The notes under the pieces: generated by a model
What the model was told of the DNA's origin: nothing
Seen by the model: only the letters and a program-made list of their open reading frames with translations
Database searches by the model: none
Source: Hymenobacter norwichensis DSM 15439
GTDB lineage: Bacteria; Bacteroidota; Bacteroidia; Cytophagales; Hymenobacteraceae
Reading direction: 5' to 3'
Assembly: GCF_000420705.1 (NCBI RefSeq)
Contig: NZ_ATVL01000008.1
Location: 515,718-579,717, forward strand
DNA length: 64,000 bases
Program-made: the position numbers and the translations under genes
Part shown: piece after piece, positions 18,450 through 28,150 of the stretch
Layout of the letters: each line of letters starts with the position of its first letter
How positions within the stretch are numbered: the stretch's first letter is position 1

Positions 18450-21275
18450 ATGAAGAAACTTCTATTCACGCTTTGGGCCGTACTTATTGCATTCAGTATG
18501 CATGCGGCAGCCCCCTATCAGTTTATCGCCAACAAAGGGCAATGGCCAGCGCAGGTGCAGTTTGCCGCTGATATACCGGGGGGCCGGCTCTTCTTGGAGC
18601 CAACCGGGTTTTCTTACAATTTGCAAGCGCAGGAAGACGGCCACCACGCCGACGACAGTGCACCTCAACTAATTCGGGGGCATGCGTTCCGTACTCGCCT
18701 ATTGGGGGCTCAATCAATGAGTGCAGCGGTGGGTGAACAAGTGCTACCCACCTACCATAACTACTTTATCGGCAACCAGCCCAGCCAATGGGCCACGCAA
18801 GTGCCGCTATTTGCAGCTGTCCGCTACCGGCAACTCTACCCCGGCGTGGATATGGTATGGCACACGGCTGCTAGCCAGCTGAAATACGACTACGAGTTAG
18901 CCCCTGGCACCGACCCTGAAATTATCAGGCTGCAATACGAAGGTCTCGACGGGCTGGAAGTAGTGAATGGAGCGCTGCAACTACACACTTCGCTGGGCGT
19001 AATTACGGAGCAAGCACCCATAGCCTGGCAAACCGACGCTAGTGGCCGACGCCACCCCGTGGAGTGCCAGTACGTACTAGCTGGGCACGAAGTGCATTTT
19101 ACCGTGCTCCAGCGCAATCCTCGCTGGGCCCTCACCATTGATCCGGCGTTGATATTCAGTACGTATTCCAGTGCTAGCGGGAGCTTATCGGCCAACGTAG
19201 CCGCCGCCGACGCGCAGGGCCAGGTGTATACGGCGGGGTACGTAATTCTTGCTCCTTTCCCGGTTACGGTGGGGGCCTACCAAACGCAACAGCAAGGGCT
19301 TAACATTGGGCTGCTGAAGCTTAATCCGGCAGGTACGGCGCTCTTATTTGCTACTTATCTGGGGGGCAGTGGCCAGGAATATCCGCTTGATATTGCTTTC
19401 GGCAGCAACCAAGAGCCTATCCTGCTGAACATTTCCAGCTCAAGCAACTACCCGCTGCTGCCAAGTGGTGGGTACGACCGAACCAACGCAGGAAACCAAG
19501 ATTACGTGATTACCCGCTTTAACACAGCCGGCACCCAGCTGCGGGGTTCCACCTATCTGGGCGGCGCAGGCATGGAAGGCAGTTCCCTGTCGGCTAAGGC
19601 GTCCAGCATCGTAGTAGCGCCAAACGGCGACGTGCTGGTAGGCGGCATCACCACTTCCAACGACTTTCCTACCCGCAACGGCTTGCAAAATACCCGCCCC
19701 AGCACCTCAAGCGTTGAGGGAGTTGTGGCCCGGCTGGATGGCAACCTCAACACGCTCATCTGGTCGACGTACTTGGGTGGCAGTGGGGAAGACCAAGTAA
19801 ATGACATGGTATTGGCCGCCAATGGCTCACTTTACGTGTGCGGTTCCACTGCCAGCTCCAATTTTCCGCTAGGAGCCGTTGGCCTCAACCGCGTAACGTT
19901 TGGGAATACAGATGGCTTCGTACTGAACCTCAGCGGCACCGGCAACAGCGTAGCAAGTGGCACGTATCTGGGCACCAACCAGGCAGATATAGCGCGTTTC
20001 GTAGACATCGATGCTAGTGGCCGCATTCTGGTGGCGGGCGCCACGCTCGGGGGGTATCCTACTACTGCGGGGGTGTTTCAGTCGCTCACGGCCACGGGGC
20101 GGGTATTTATACATTGCCTGAACCCAGCCCTAACGCAAACCGCCTTTGCCACTCAAATTGGGATTAACAACGCTACTAACTTCCTGGACTCCAACTACAT
20201 TACAGGGTTTGGCACTGATGCCTGCGGCCGGATATTATTCAGTGCTTACACCACAGTTCAATCGGCTCCTCTCTCCACTGATGCGTTGCAACGCAACCCA
20301 CGCAGCTTATATCTGTGCGCGCTGTTGGGCGATGCCAGAACCTTAGTGTACGGCTCCTATTTCGGTGGCCCACAAGCAGGAGGTTCCACAATATCCCAAA
20401 CACACCTGCACTTTGCCGCATCCAACCAGATTACCCGTACCGGCGACTTGTACCACGTGGAATGCACCACCTCCAACCAGTTCCCGACCACACCCGGCGT
20501 ATATGCTCCCACTCGAATAGGCACTGCCAGCAATGCCGGCGGCATATTCAAATTTTCGTTTTCGGGAGGGCTTGCGCCCTTACGGGCGTCGATAGCTCCG
20601 GTATTACCAGGCTGCGCCCCCCTACTGGTTCAGTTCACGAACACCAGCACTGGGGGTAGCAGCTACCGTTGGAACTTCGGTGATGGTTCTCCCATCGATA
20701 CTTCTTTTGCGCCTCTGCATAGCTTTGCCACAGAAGGGCGCTACCGAGTACGGCTGGAAGTCCGTCCACCTCTGCAGTGCAGCAACAACACAGATACCAC
20801 TTCTATACTGGTGGTGGCTACTACGCCCCTTCCACCCCAGGTCCGTACCGACTCAGTGAAGTGTGGCGAGCCGATTGTACTGGATGCCGGTGGCACGGGC
20901 ACTTACCTTTGGAATACGGGTGAAACCACCCGCAGCATTAGCGTATCAGAGCCAGGTACTTACTCGGTGGCTACCGCTACGCCCGGCCTGTGCATAGCCG
21001 AGAAGCGGTTCGAGATAAAGCCCCTGACCTTCCGGCGCCCTCCCAACATTATTACGCCTAACTACGACACCAAAAACGACCAATTTAAGCTGCTAGGGCC
21101 GCTGCAAGGCGCTGAGCTACGTGTGTTCAACCGCTGGGGCAAGGAGGTGTACTACTCGCGCCGCTACGACAACACCTGGCAAGGCGGCACCCAACCGGCA
21201 GGCTTATATTACTATTTGGCCACCCGGCCTGAATGCGGCATTAACTACAAGGGCTGGCTGGAAATTACCCGCTAA
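18450..21275 (+). CDS. T9SS-exported SBBP-repeat/PKD protein with type B (CHU_C) sorting domain
   Basis: 941 residues, signal peptide MKKLLFTLWAVLIAFSMHAA. Order of parts: an N-terminal DUF7948-type domain (about 20-230, APYQFIANKGQWPAQVQFAA, WHTAASQLKYDYELAPGTDP); a beta-propeller-like run of SBBP repeats (about 235-690, several YLGG-SGEE / AYVCG-T-S-FP style units); a PKD domain (about 715-790, WNFGDGSPIDTSFAPLHSFA); and a C-terminal CHU_C sorting domain (about 855-941, NIITPNYDTKNDQFKLLGPL, VFNRWGKEVYYS, YYLATRPECG). The sorting domain directs export through the type IX system to the cell surface. Probably a surface or adhesion protein; no enzyme motif. Confidence 0.92.
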   Translation: MKKLLFTLWAVLIAFSMHAAAPYQFIANKGQWPAQVQFAADIPGGRLFLEPTGFSYNLQAQEDGHHADDSAPQLIRGHAFRTRLLGAQSMSAAVGEQVLPTYHNYFIGNQPSQWATQVPLFAAVRYRQLYPGVDMVWHTAASQLKYDYELAPGTDPEIIRLQYEGLDGLEVVNGALQLHTSLGVITEQAPIAWQTDASGRRHPVECQYVLAGHEVHFTVLQRNPRWALTIDPALIFSTYSSASGSLSANVAAADAQGQVYTAGYVILAPFPVTVGAYQTQQQGLNIGLLKLNPAGTALLFATYLGGSGQEYPLDIAFGSNQEPILLNISSSSNYPLLPSGGYDRTNAGNQDYVITRFNTAGTQLRGSTYLGGAGMEGSSLSAKASSIVVAPNGDVLVGGITTSNDFPTRNGLQNTRPSTSSVEGVVARLDGNLNTLIWSTYLGGSGEDQVNDMVLAANGSLYVCGSTASSNFPLGAVGLNRVTFGNTDGFVLNLSGTGNSVASGTYLGTNQADIARFVDIDASGRILVAGATLGGYPTTAGVFQSLTATGRVFIHCLNPALTQTAFATQIGINNATNFLDSNYITGFGTDACGRILFSAYTTVQSAPLSTDALQRNPRSLYLCALLGDARTLVYGSYFGGPQAGGSTISQTHLHFAASNQITRTGDLYHVECTTSNQFPTTPGVYAPTRIGTASNAGGIFKFSFSGGLAPLRASIAPVLPGCAPLLVQFTNTSTGGSSYRWNFGDGSPIDTSFAPLHSFATEGRYRVRLEVRPPLQCSNNTDTTSILVVATTPLPPQVRTDSVKCGEPIVLDAGGTGTYLWNTGETTRSISVSEPGTYSVATATPGLCIAEKRFEIKPLTFRRPPNIITPNYDTKNDQFKLLGPLQGAELRVFNRWGKEVYYSRRYDNTWQGGTQPAGLYYYLATRPECGINYKGWLEITR

Positions 21276-21302
21276 CAGCCAGTACCAACTCCGCGAATAA
21301 TC

Positions 21303-21343
21303 TGCGCCACTAAGTGCTTGCTTCGACGGGCGCTTAGTGGCGC
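21303..21343. terminator. Inverted repeat between convergent genes, overlapping the acylphosphatase stop
   Basis: TGCGCCACTAAG.GC / GC.CTTAGTGGCGCA, about 15 bp, loop 11. No T run, so any termination would be structural. The right arm includes the last codons of the acylphosphatase gene. Confidence 0.6.
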
Positions 21344-21609
21344 ACTTCAAATACGGGGTACCCCTGTACCGAGCCGGAAGTAACTTCCACTTTGTCTACG
21401 CGGGCGGTGGGTGGTCCTTGGTGGCACCAGGCTTCCAGAGCATCTAAGGCTTCGGTATGGCCTTCTGCTTCAATCGTGACGGTGCCGTTGGGGTTGTTGC
21501 GGGCGAAGCCGGTAAGGCCCAAGCGCTGCGCTTCGGCGCGGGCACTTTGGCGGTAGAATACGCCCTGCACACGGCCGTGTATCTGGTAGGTGCGGTGTTC
21601 GATGCTCAT
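21334..21609 (-). CDS. acyP: Acylphosphatase
   Basis: 91 residues from MSIEHRTYQIHGRVQGVFYR. Hydrolyses carboxyl-phosphate bonds in acyl phosphates. The family signature GRVQGVFYRQSARAEAQRLG (catalytic Arg after FY) and the second signature GFARNNPNGTVTIEAEG (catalytic Asn) are complete, and the length is exactly typical. The extended frame to 21648 is not needed. Confidence 0.95.
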   Translation of the reverse strand: MSIEHRTYQIHGRVQGVFYRQSARAEAQRLGLTGFARNNPNGTVTIEAEGHTEALDALEAWCHQGPPTARVDKVEVTSGSVQGYPVFEVRH

Positions 21610-21773
21610 GCGGCAGGTAACTTTTGTGGATGGCAAATCAAACCGCAAACTTGCGGCGGCCTGCTGCTCATACGCGGTTTGGGGTGGCCAGGCCTTTACC
21701 AGCCACTGATTTCATTCATGCCCAGTTGCCAGTTTCACAACTCGCGCTGGTTTCACCCTCACTTATACCTGCC

Positions 21774-22895
21774 ATGCGCTACCTGCTCCGAAACTGTACA
21801 GTATACACCGGTGCGGCAGTTTTGCCCCATCACGCGCTACTTGTTGAAGCCGGGCGCATAGTGGCAGTACTACCTGAAACGGATACCCCAAGTGATATAC
21901 CACTGGTGGACGGGCGCGGCCTGAGCGTAGCTCCGGCTCTGCTCGATTTGCAGGTGTACGGGGCCAATGGGCAGCTTTTTTCGGTGGAGCCCAGCCAGGA
22001 AGCCTTGGCCACCCTTACCACGCACGCCTTCCGGCACGGCACCACTGGTTTGTTGGCTACCATGCCCACCAACTCCGGCGCCATGATGCGGACCGCCCTG
22101 GAAGTTGGCCGAGAATTTCAGCGGCAGCAGCCCGGCTTGCTAGGTATCCATCTGGAAGGGCCATACATCAACCCCATAAAAAAGGGTGCGCATCAGCTGG
22201 AATTCATCAAAGTGCCTACGGTAGCGGAAATTGAGGAGCTGCTAAAAGTTGGGGAAGGCGTACTAAAAATGATAACGCTGGCGCCCGAGGTAGCAACGCC
22301 CGCCGTGCTGGCGCGACTCTTGGAAGCGGGCGTAGTGCTATCGGCGGGCCACTCGAATGCCACGTATGCGCAGGCGACAGCGGGTTTTCGGGCGGGTTTT
22401 ACGGCGGCTACGCACCTGTTCAATGCCATGTCGGCGCTACAGGGACGGGAGCCGGGGCTAGTGGGGGCCGTGTACAATGCCGATACCACTTATGCCAGCA
22501 TTATTGCCGACGGCGTGCACTGCGACTTTGCGGCGGTGCGCATCAGTCAGAGAATCATGGGGGAGCGGCTTTTTCTGATTACCGATGCCGTAACCGACAG
22601 CCAGCAAGGTGCCTACCAGTTCCAGCGCCAAGCCGACCACTACGTGGATACCCAGGGCGTACTGGCGGGGTCGGCCCTGACGCTGCCGCTAGCCGTGCGC
22701 AACTGCGTGCAGCACGTGGGCTTGCCGCTACCCGAAGCGCTGCGCATGGCCTCGCTATACCCGGCCCGCGTGCTGGGGCTGGCCTCTGAAGTAGGCACCT
22801 TGGCGGCCGGCTACCGCGCCGACTTCTGGCTGTTTGATGAGCAACTGCGCCCACGTGCCACGGCGCGGGCCGGCGAGCTGCAGTGGCACGAATAG
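21774..22895 (+). CDS. nagA: N-acetylglucosamine-6-phosphate deacetylase
   Basis: 373 residues from MRYLLRNCTVYTGAAVLPHH. Amidohydrolase that deacetylates GlcNAc-6-P on the way to fructose-6-P, in recycling of peptidoglycan and use of chitin. Metal-binding HLEGPYINPIKKGAHQ, the AGHSNATYAQA and THLFNAMSALQGREPG blocks, IADGVHCD and the active-site Asp in LITDAVTD are present. nagB is not nearby. The start at 21774 removes a 50-codon upstream extension that overlaps the acylphosphatase leader. Ends 24 bases from a convergent gene. Confidence 0.95.
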   Translation: MRYLLRNCTVYTGAAVLPHHALLVEAGRIVAVLPETDTPSDIPLVDGRGLSVAPALLDLQVYGANGQLFSVEPSQEALATLTTHAFRHGTTGLLATMPTNSGAMMRTALEVGREFQRQQPGLLGIHLEGPYINPIKKGAHQLEFIKVPTVAEIEELLKVGEGVLKMITLAPEVATPAVLARLLEAGVVLSAGHSNATYAQATAGFRAGFTAATHLFNAMSALQGREPGLVGAVYNADTTYASIIADGVHCDFAAVRISQRIMGERLFLITDAVTDSQQGAYQFQRQADHYVDTQGVLAGSALTLPLAVRNCVQHVGLPLPEALRMASLYPARVLGLASEVGTLAAGYRADFWLFDEQLRPRATARAGELQWHE

Positions 22896-22919
22896 CTTCA
22901 GGTTGTATACGCCACTCCG

Positions 22920-23729
22920 CTATTCCCGCTGGCGCACGGCTTCAAAGGTGAGAATAGCGGTGGCGGTACTAACGTTGAGAGAATCAATGGCGCCGCGCAT
23001 AGGAATGATGATAGTCTGGTCGCAGGCCTGCATTAGCTCGGGGGTAAGACCGTCGGCTTCGGTGCCCATCACGAGGGCCGTGGGGCCGCGGAAGTCGCAG
23101 GTGGTGTAGGGTACGGCGTGGTTGGTGAGGGCGGCGGCGTAGGTTCGGATGCCGTGTTGGTGACACCAGGCTAGCAGTTCGGCGCGGGTGGTAGCCACCG
23201 TGGGCACTGTGAAGCTACACCCGATGCTGGACCGGATGGCGTTGGGGTTGTAGAGGTCGGTGCGTGGGTCACAGACGATAACGGCTGTGGCTTGGGCAGC
23301 GTCAGCAGTCCGCAGGATGGCGCCCAGGTTGCCGGGTTTCTCCACCGACTCCAGCACCAGCAGCAGCGGCGCGGCGGGCAGATTCAGGCTTTCCAGCGTG
23401 AGGCGCGGCGGCTGCACCAAAGCCAGCACCCCATCGGAGCCTTCCCGATAGGCCACTTTCTCGAACACCGCCTTCGATACCTCAAACCACTCGGTAGTGC
23501 CGCTGCCGAGCAAAGCGCGCAGTTCCCGCAGCTGGGTTTCGCTGGTCAATGCCGGGCACACAAACAGGGCCGTAATGGGCACGCCCGCGCCGTGGGCAAT
23601 AGTTAGCTCGCGGTGCCCTTCCACGATGGTAAGGTCCTGCGCGCGGCGCTCCGACGATTTTTGTTGGAGCTTGAGCAGGTTTTTGATGCGCGGATTCTGA
23701 GGACTGGTAATGGGGTCGGGAGCAGGCAT
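22920..23729 (-). CDS. TrmH/SpoU-family RNA 2'-O-methyltransferase
   Basis: 269 residues from MPAPDPITSPQNPRIKNLLK. SPOUT methyltransferase that uses SAM to methylate a ribose in rRNA or tRNA. N-terminal substrate-binding domain (about 10-100), then motif 1 VLESVEKPGNLGAILRTADA, motif 2 ALVMGTEADGLTPELM and motif 3 IPMRGAIDSLNVSTATAILT, which form the knotted SAM site. The exact nucleotide target cannot be told. Terminator not evident in the 24-base gap to convergent nagA. Confidence 0.93.
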   Translation of the reverse strand: MPAPDPITSPQNPRIKNLLKLQQKSSERRAQDLTIVEGHRELTIAHGAGVPITALFVCPALTSETQLRELRALLGSGTTEWFEVSKAVFEKVAYREGSDGVLALVQPPRLTLESLNLPAAPLLLVLESVEKPGNLGAILRTADAAQATAVIVCDPRTDLYNPNAIRSSIGCSFTVPTVATTRAELLAWCHQHGIRTYAAALTNHAVPYTTCDFRGPTALVMGTEADGLTPELMQACDQTIIIPMRGAIDSLNVSTATAILTFEAVRQRE

Positions 23730-23881
23730 AGCGGCAAAGCAGGAAAGCACGAGCGGGCGAAGATACGCGCGGCACCGGCCACTACCCACGCTTGGCAGTT
23801 AACCCACGGTTGGTTTGAACTGAACCGTTATCGTTACAGGTGCGTAAGCGCCTTCACCTTTGTTTCTATGTTTTTGCCTCG

Positions 23882-25369
23882 ATGCGCCTGAAGCTCAACA
23901 CCAAAATTATCCTGGGCTTTGGCCTTGCCTTGTCGGTTCTGCTACTCACGTCGTTGGGGGCATACAAGAGCATTGAGCAGCTTTCATTTTACACGCGGCA
24001 GGTCGAGCACACCAACCAGGTGCTTCAGCATACCTCCGACCTGCGCACCAAAATCCGGGATGCGCAAAACGCCGTGCGCAATTACCTGCTACTCAGCGAC
24101 GCCACCTACCTGCTGCCTTTCAACGACGGATTTCAGGCATCGAAAGAAAACTTTGATTCACTGCAACTGCTCGTGCGCGACAATCCCGAGCAGCAGGCCC
24201 GATTGGATACGCTGCGCCGCATGGTGGGCGAGGAACGGGCTTTTCTGGGGCAATGGGCCCGCATGGCTCCTTCCCCCTTCACGGCCCGAGACTTAGTGCG
24301 GGCCGACCAATACAACCTCAACCAGTTGCGGATGGTGCTTACGCGCATGCGCAGCTCCGAGGAGGTGCTATTGCGGGAGCGAATGCAAAACCAAGATTTC
24401 TATGAAAACACTACGCCAGTAGCCATTGTGGTGGCGGCGGTGCTGGCCATCATCATCGTGTTGTGGCTGTTCGTGAAGATTTCTAAAGAGCTGAAGGCCA
24501 ACCAGGATTTGCAAACTGAGTTAAGCCAAGTAAACGATGATACCGCACGCCGCATCGACATCATTGAGGGGCTAGCCGACCGGGTGGTGCAGGGCGACTA
24601 CACCGTGAAAATCAGGAACGAAGACCAGCAGGACAGCCTTGGCAACCTAGCCACGTCGTTGAACCGCATGACTCAAACGCTGGAAGAAAACTTCACGGCT
24701 CTGCAAAACCGCAACAAAGAGCTTGACCAGTTTGCCTATGTGGCCGCCCACGACCTCAAAGCGCCGTTACGAGGCGTAACTACGGTAGTGAAATGGATTG
24801 AAGACGAACTAGCCAACGAGCTGAGCCCTCAAATGAGCCAGTATTTGGGCATGATGAAAGGGCGGCTTCACCGGCTAGAGGACCTGATTAACGGGCTGCT
24901 AGCCTACGCGCGCGCCGGCCGGGCCAATCAAGAAAACACCGAGGTAAACGTCAACCAATTGGTGAGCAACGTGGCCGATATGGTAGTACCTGCCCACTTC
25001 CGGGTGCTACGCCCCGACCCGTTGCCTACGTTCTTCACCGACCGGCTGGGCTTGGAGCAGGTATTCACCAACCTGATGGGCAACGCCGTGAAGTACCACC
25101 ACCAACCCACCGGCATCATCACCATCGGCTGCCAGGACGTGGGGCGCTGCTACGAGTTTCGGGTGCAAGACGACGGACCGGGTATTGCGCCCGAGTACCA
25201 CGAGAAAATATTTCTGATTTTCCAGACCTTACGCGACCGGCACACAGCCGAAAGCACCGGTATTGGGCTTAGCATTGTCAAGAAAATCATCGACGAGCAA
25301 AAAGGCACCATCCACGTTGAATCATCCCCCGGCCAGGGCACCACGTTCGTTTTCACATGGCCCAAGTAG
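23882..25369 (+). CDS. Sensor histidine kinase with CHASE3 and HAMP domains
   Basis: 495 residues from MRLKLNTKIILGFGLALSVL. Two membrane segments (about 8-28 and 178-200, VAIVVAAVLAIIIVLWLFV) flank a periplasmic CHASE3-type helical sensor (30-175). HAMP linker about 205-265. HisKA with phospho-acceptor His290 in AYVAAHDLKAPLRGV. HATPase boxes: NLMGNAVKYHH (N), VQDDGPGIAPEY (G1) and STGIGLSIVKKII (G2). The DLKAPLR form of the H-box and the kinase core resemble phytochrome-type kinases. A single-domain response regulator follows after 139 bases and is the probable partner. Signal unknown. Confidence 0.93.
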   Translation: MRLKLNTKIILGFGLALSVLLLTSLGAYKSIEQLSFYTRQVEHTNQVLQHTSDLRTKIRDAQNAVRNYLLLSDATYLLPFNDGFQASKENFDSLQLLVRDNPEQQARLDTLRRMVGEERAFLGQWARMAPSPFTARDLVRADQYNLNQLRMVLTRMRSSEEVLLRERMQNQDFYENTTPVAIVVAAVLAIIIVLWLFVKISKELKANQDLQTELSQVNDDTARRIDIIEGLADRVVQGDYTVKIRNEDQQDSLGNLATSLNRMTQTLEENFTALQNRNKELDQFAYVAAHDLKAPLRGVTTVVKWIEDELANELSPQMSQYLGMMKGRLHRLEDLINGLLAYARAGRANQENTEVNVNQLVSNVADMVVPAHFRVLRPDPLPTFFTDRLGLEQVFTNLMGNAVKYHHQPTGIITIGCQDVGRCYEFRVQDDGPGIAPEYHEKIFLIFQTLRDRHTAESTGIGLSIVKKIIDEQKGTIHVESSPGQGTTFVFTWPK

Positions 25370-25508
25370 TGAGATAGTGAGCTAATACAATGGTGAGTTC
25401 AACGCGTCTTCACAATCTGCGCAAGTGGCGCCGGTAGCACGTTAAACTCATCGTTTTTCCACCTCATCGTTCGCAACTTCCCTCTTCACAACTTCATCAT
25501 TCTCCCTT

Positions 25509-25919
25509 ATGCGTTCTGTTCTGCTTGTTGAAGACGACTTTTTTGACACGATGACCGTCAAGAAATCTTTCGAGAAATTCAGTGTGCAGCACCAGCTCTA
25601 CACGGCGTTCAACGGCTTGGAGGCCCTCGATTTGCTGCTTGGGCAAAACGGTGCGGAGCCCATCCGGCCACTGCCCGAAGTGATACTGCTGGACTTGAAC
25701 ATGCCCAAAATGAACGGCCACGAGTTTCTGGCGGAAATCCGCAAAAACCCTGAGCTAGCAGATATTCCGGTGTTTATTACTACCACCTCGGCCCTGGATA
25801 TGGACCGGCTGAACGCGCAAAACCTGGGCGTGAGCGGCTACATTCTGAAGCCTCTGGACTTCGAAACGTCGGCTGATATGGTAGATAGCATGAGTTTGCT
25901 GGAAAAGCTGCTAAAATAG
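25509..25919 (+). CDS. Single-domain response regulator
   Basis: 136 residues, receiver domain only (Rcp1/CheY-like). Acidic pocket Glu8-Asp9-Asp10, phospho-acceptor Asp62 in VILLDLNMPKMNG, the Thr-Ser switch in FITTTSALDMD and Lys114 in GYILKPL. There is no DNA-binding output domain, so it should act by protein contacts or as a phosphorelay step. Located right after the CHASE3 kinase in the same direction, hence the probable partner. Confidence 0.94.
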   Translation: MRSVLLVEDDFFDTMTVKKSFEKFSVQHQLYTAFNGLEALDLLLGQNGAEPIRPLPEVILLDLNMPKMNGHEFLAEIRKNPELADIPVFITTTSALDMDRLNAQNLGVSGYILKPLDFETSADMVDSMSLLEKLLK

Positions 25920-26016
25920 CGCCCCGGCTGGTGGGCCCAGCGCTTATCAGGATACCGGCTTTTGCCTTTCGGGCGTTACCTTGTTTCTGCACTTTCTATC
26001 CTGTTGCCTGTCTGTT

Positions 26017-26937
26017 ATGATGCATCGTTCGGCCTTGTTTCTGGTGGTTGGTTTTGGATTGGCGCTGCCCGTTGCCACGCAAGCCCAGGACGGGCCGCGC
26101 CAACTTAACACGCTGCCATCGTTAAAACAGGATACTACACGTCAGGGAGCGGTACGTCAACTAAATTCTCAAACTTCAATTACAGAACCTACTCATCAAC
26201 CACAGCAGGCTACTACCACACTGCCTACTATCACAGAGGTAGTAAATCAGATGCTACAGCATAGAACTCAGCTGCCGGATACAATTAGATACTCCTATTC
26301 TGTGGGCCTAAAAACTGGGCAAGTGTACAACGCTTATCGCATTGATACTGAGCAGCCATTTTTAGGTGGGCCTGTACTGGTGCTTGATGGAAAGCAGCGA
26401 TTTGATTTAAATACGGTACGTTATTACGAAGACGGAACTGGCTTTTATGTGCGGGCTATGTTATCTGACCGCTCTAAGCATGAGAAGACGTTGCGGCTCA
26501 ATGCATTAGGCCGCATTAAATCTTATTGCATTACAGAGTCTCATTATAATGGCTTCGATAGATTCTCAGTTTATTACAACGTAAGTAATGCCTTATATTT
26601 CACCAAAGATGACGGCCCTATCAAAAGTCTTAATTTGAGAAACCTGCTGTTATCTACAACCGAAAATCCAGCCTCAACTAACTTGCTGCTAAAAACTCGA
26701 CGTCAACAAGCGTATTCCACTATCTGTTATATAGCAGGCGGGAGCCTATTATTAGCCGGTCTTGTAGCAACTGTTGATCCTAATTCCGATTCCAAGCCAG
26801 CTATTTCACCTCTTGTTTATGGGGGCTTACCTCTCATTGCTATTCCGCTGCTGATTGGCAGTAAAAAGGAAGAAAATATTCAGCAGGCAATCGTTGATTA
26901 CAACCTAAAGTTCAGACCAACACCAGCCGCACGTTAA
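26017..26937 (+). CDS. Secreted protein of unknown function, tandem paralogue A
   Basis: 306 residues, signal peptide MMHRSALFLVVGFGLALPVATQAQ. A Gln/Thr-rich spacer (about 30-90) leads into a conserved core: YSVGLKTGQVYNAYRIDTEQ, GKQRFDLNTVRYYEDGTGFY, then a hydrophobic hairpin near the C-terminus (SLLLAGLVATVD, YGGLPLIAIPLLIG) and the final QQAIVDYNLKF. Paralogue B follows 73 bases later with the same architecture. No domain recognised. The body is clearly richer in A and T than paralogue B and the neighbours. An alternative start 12 codons upstream (25981) is less likely because the signal peptide begins at 26017. Confidence 0.8.
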   Translation: MMHRSALFLVVGFGLALPVATQAQDGPRQLNTLPSLKQDTTRQGAVRQLNSQTSITEPTHQPQQATTTLPTITEVVNQMLQHRTQLPDTIRYSYSVGLKTGQVYNAYRIDTEQPFLGGPVLVLDGKQRFDLNTVRYYEDGTGFYVRAMLSDRSKHEKTLRLNALGRIKSYCITESHYNGFDRFSVYYNVSNALYFTKDDGPIKSLNLRNLLLSTTENPASTNLLLKTRRQQAYSTICYIAGGSLLLAGLVATVDPNSDSKPAISPLVYGGLPLIAIPLLIGSKKEENIQQAIVDYNLKFRPTPAAR

Positions 26938-27010
26938 TAAACCTAAAATGGGCATTTATTGTACCGCCATTGGCTCTAACGCACCTTTCCTTTTAAATTT
27001 GTTGCCCACC

Positions 27011-27931
27011 ATGATGCATCGTTCGGTTTCCTTGTTGGTGATGAGTTTTGGCTTGGCGCTACCCATTGCCACGCAAGCCCAGGAAAGCCCGCGCCAGCTT
27101 AACACGCTGCCGCCCGCCGCACCGGCCCGCCCCGATACCACCCGCCGCGCCGCGCCACGCCAACTAGCGTCGCCGCCGGTGCTGCCCGACTCGGTGCGGG
27201 AGCAGCAGCGTCAGCAACAGCAGACGGTGCTTCCGCCAGCCAATACTACGCGCTACGCCGTGGGACTGAAAACCGGGCAGGTGTACCGAGCCTACGATGT
27301 GCTAGTGAAACAGCCACTGCTAGGCCGCTCGTTTTTGCTCGTAGACGGGCAGCAGCGCTTTGACCTGGACGCGGTGCGCTATTACGAAGACGAAACCGGC
27401 TTTTACGTGCGCACCACTTTGCCCGGCCGCTCGAAGCGCGAAACCACGTTGCGCCGCGACAAAGTGGGGCGCATCAGTTTGTATTCTATTACCAGCACCC
27501 AGTATGCTGGCAACGGTATGGGTGGCCCCTTCGGCTATGGCGGATACGGCCGCTACGGAGGCTTTGGCGGGCCCTACGGCTACGGTGGTCCCATGTATCG
27601 CACCACCAAAACCGAGTATTTCAGCAAAGACAACGGCCCGATTGAAGACCTGAGTGTGCGCAACCTGCTGCTGGCCACTGCCGACAACCAAACTTCTACC
27701 AACCTGCTGCTGCAGGCCCGCAACTACCAGCGCTACACCACCCTGAGCTACGTAGCCGCCGGGGGCCTGATTATAGCGGGGCTGGCCTCCACGCTGAACT
27801 CCAACACTGGCCCTACTATCTCGCCGTTGCTCTACGGTAGCATTCCGTTTCTGCTGGTGCCGCTGGTGCTCGGTGGCAAAAGCCAGAACAATACGCGGCA
27901 GGCTATTAGCGTGTACAACCGGGGCCTCTAA
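27011..27931 (+). CDS. Secreted protein of unknown function, tandem paralogue B
   Basis: 306 residues, signal peptide MMHRSVSLLVMSFGLALPIATQAQ. Core blocks match paralogue A: YAVGLKTGQVYRAYDVLVKQ, GQQRFDLDAVRYYEDETGFY, the phrase SKRETTLRRDKVGRISLYSI, NLLLATADNQTSTNLLLQAR, and the hydrophobic C-terminal pair. It differs by a Gly/Tyr-rich insertion around residues 172-196 (GYGGYGRYGGFGGPYGYGG) that paralogue A lacks. GC-rich, like the chromosome. TAAATTTG at 26994-27001 would match a -7 element but is only 10 bases from the ATG, so its role is unclear. Confidence 0.82.
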   Translation: MMHRSVSLLVMSFGLALPIATQAQESPRQLNTLPPAAPARPDTTRRAAPRQLASPPVLPDSVREQQRQQQQTVLPPANTTRYAVGLKTGQVYRAYDVLVKQPLLGRSFLLVDGQQRFDLDAVRYYEDETGFYVRTTLPGRSKRETTLRRDKVGRISLYSITSTQYAGNGMGGPFGYGGYGRYGGFGGPYGYGGPMYRTTKTEYFSKDNGPIEDLSVRNLLLATADNQTSTNLLLQARNYQRYTTLSYVAAGGLIIAGLASTLNSNTGPTISPLLYGSIPFLLVPLVLGGKSQNNTRQAISVYNRGL

Positions 27932-28150
27932 GTGCTCCAACTACGTACTGTGCGACTTGTACTGAAATGTTTGCAAGAAGTACGGATTTTGGGGTATTAC
28001 CAGTAGGCACCATTTTCGCTGGATAAACAGACACATCCTTATATCACATTGTTTTTCAATATATTACCTAGCACTTTACTTATTTATTAGTTGAGCTTTA
28101 GACAGTTTGCAGCGGCAGCCTGAGTAGAAACGATGGGTGAGCCTAGGCGT

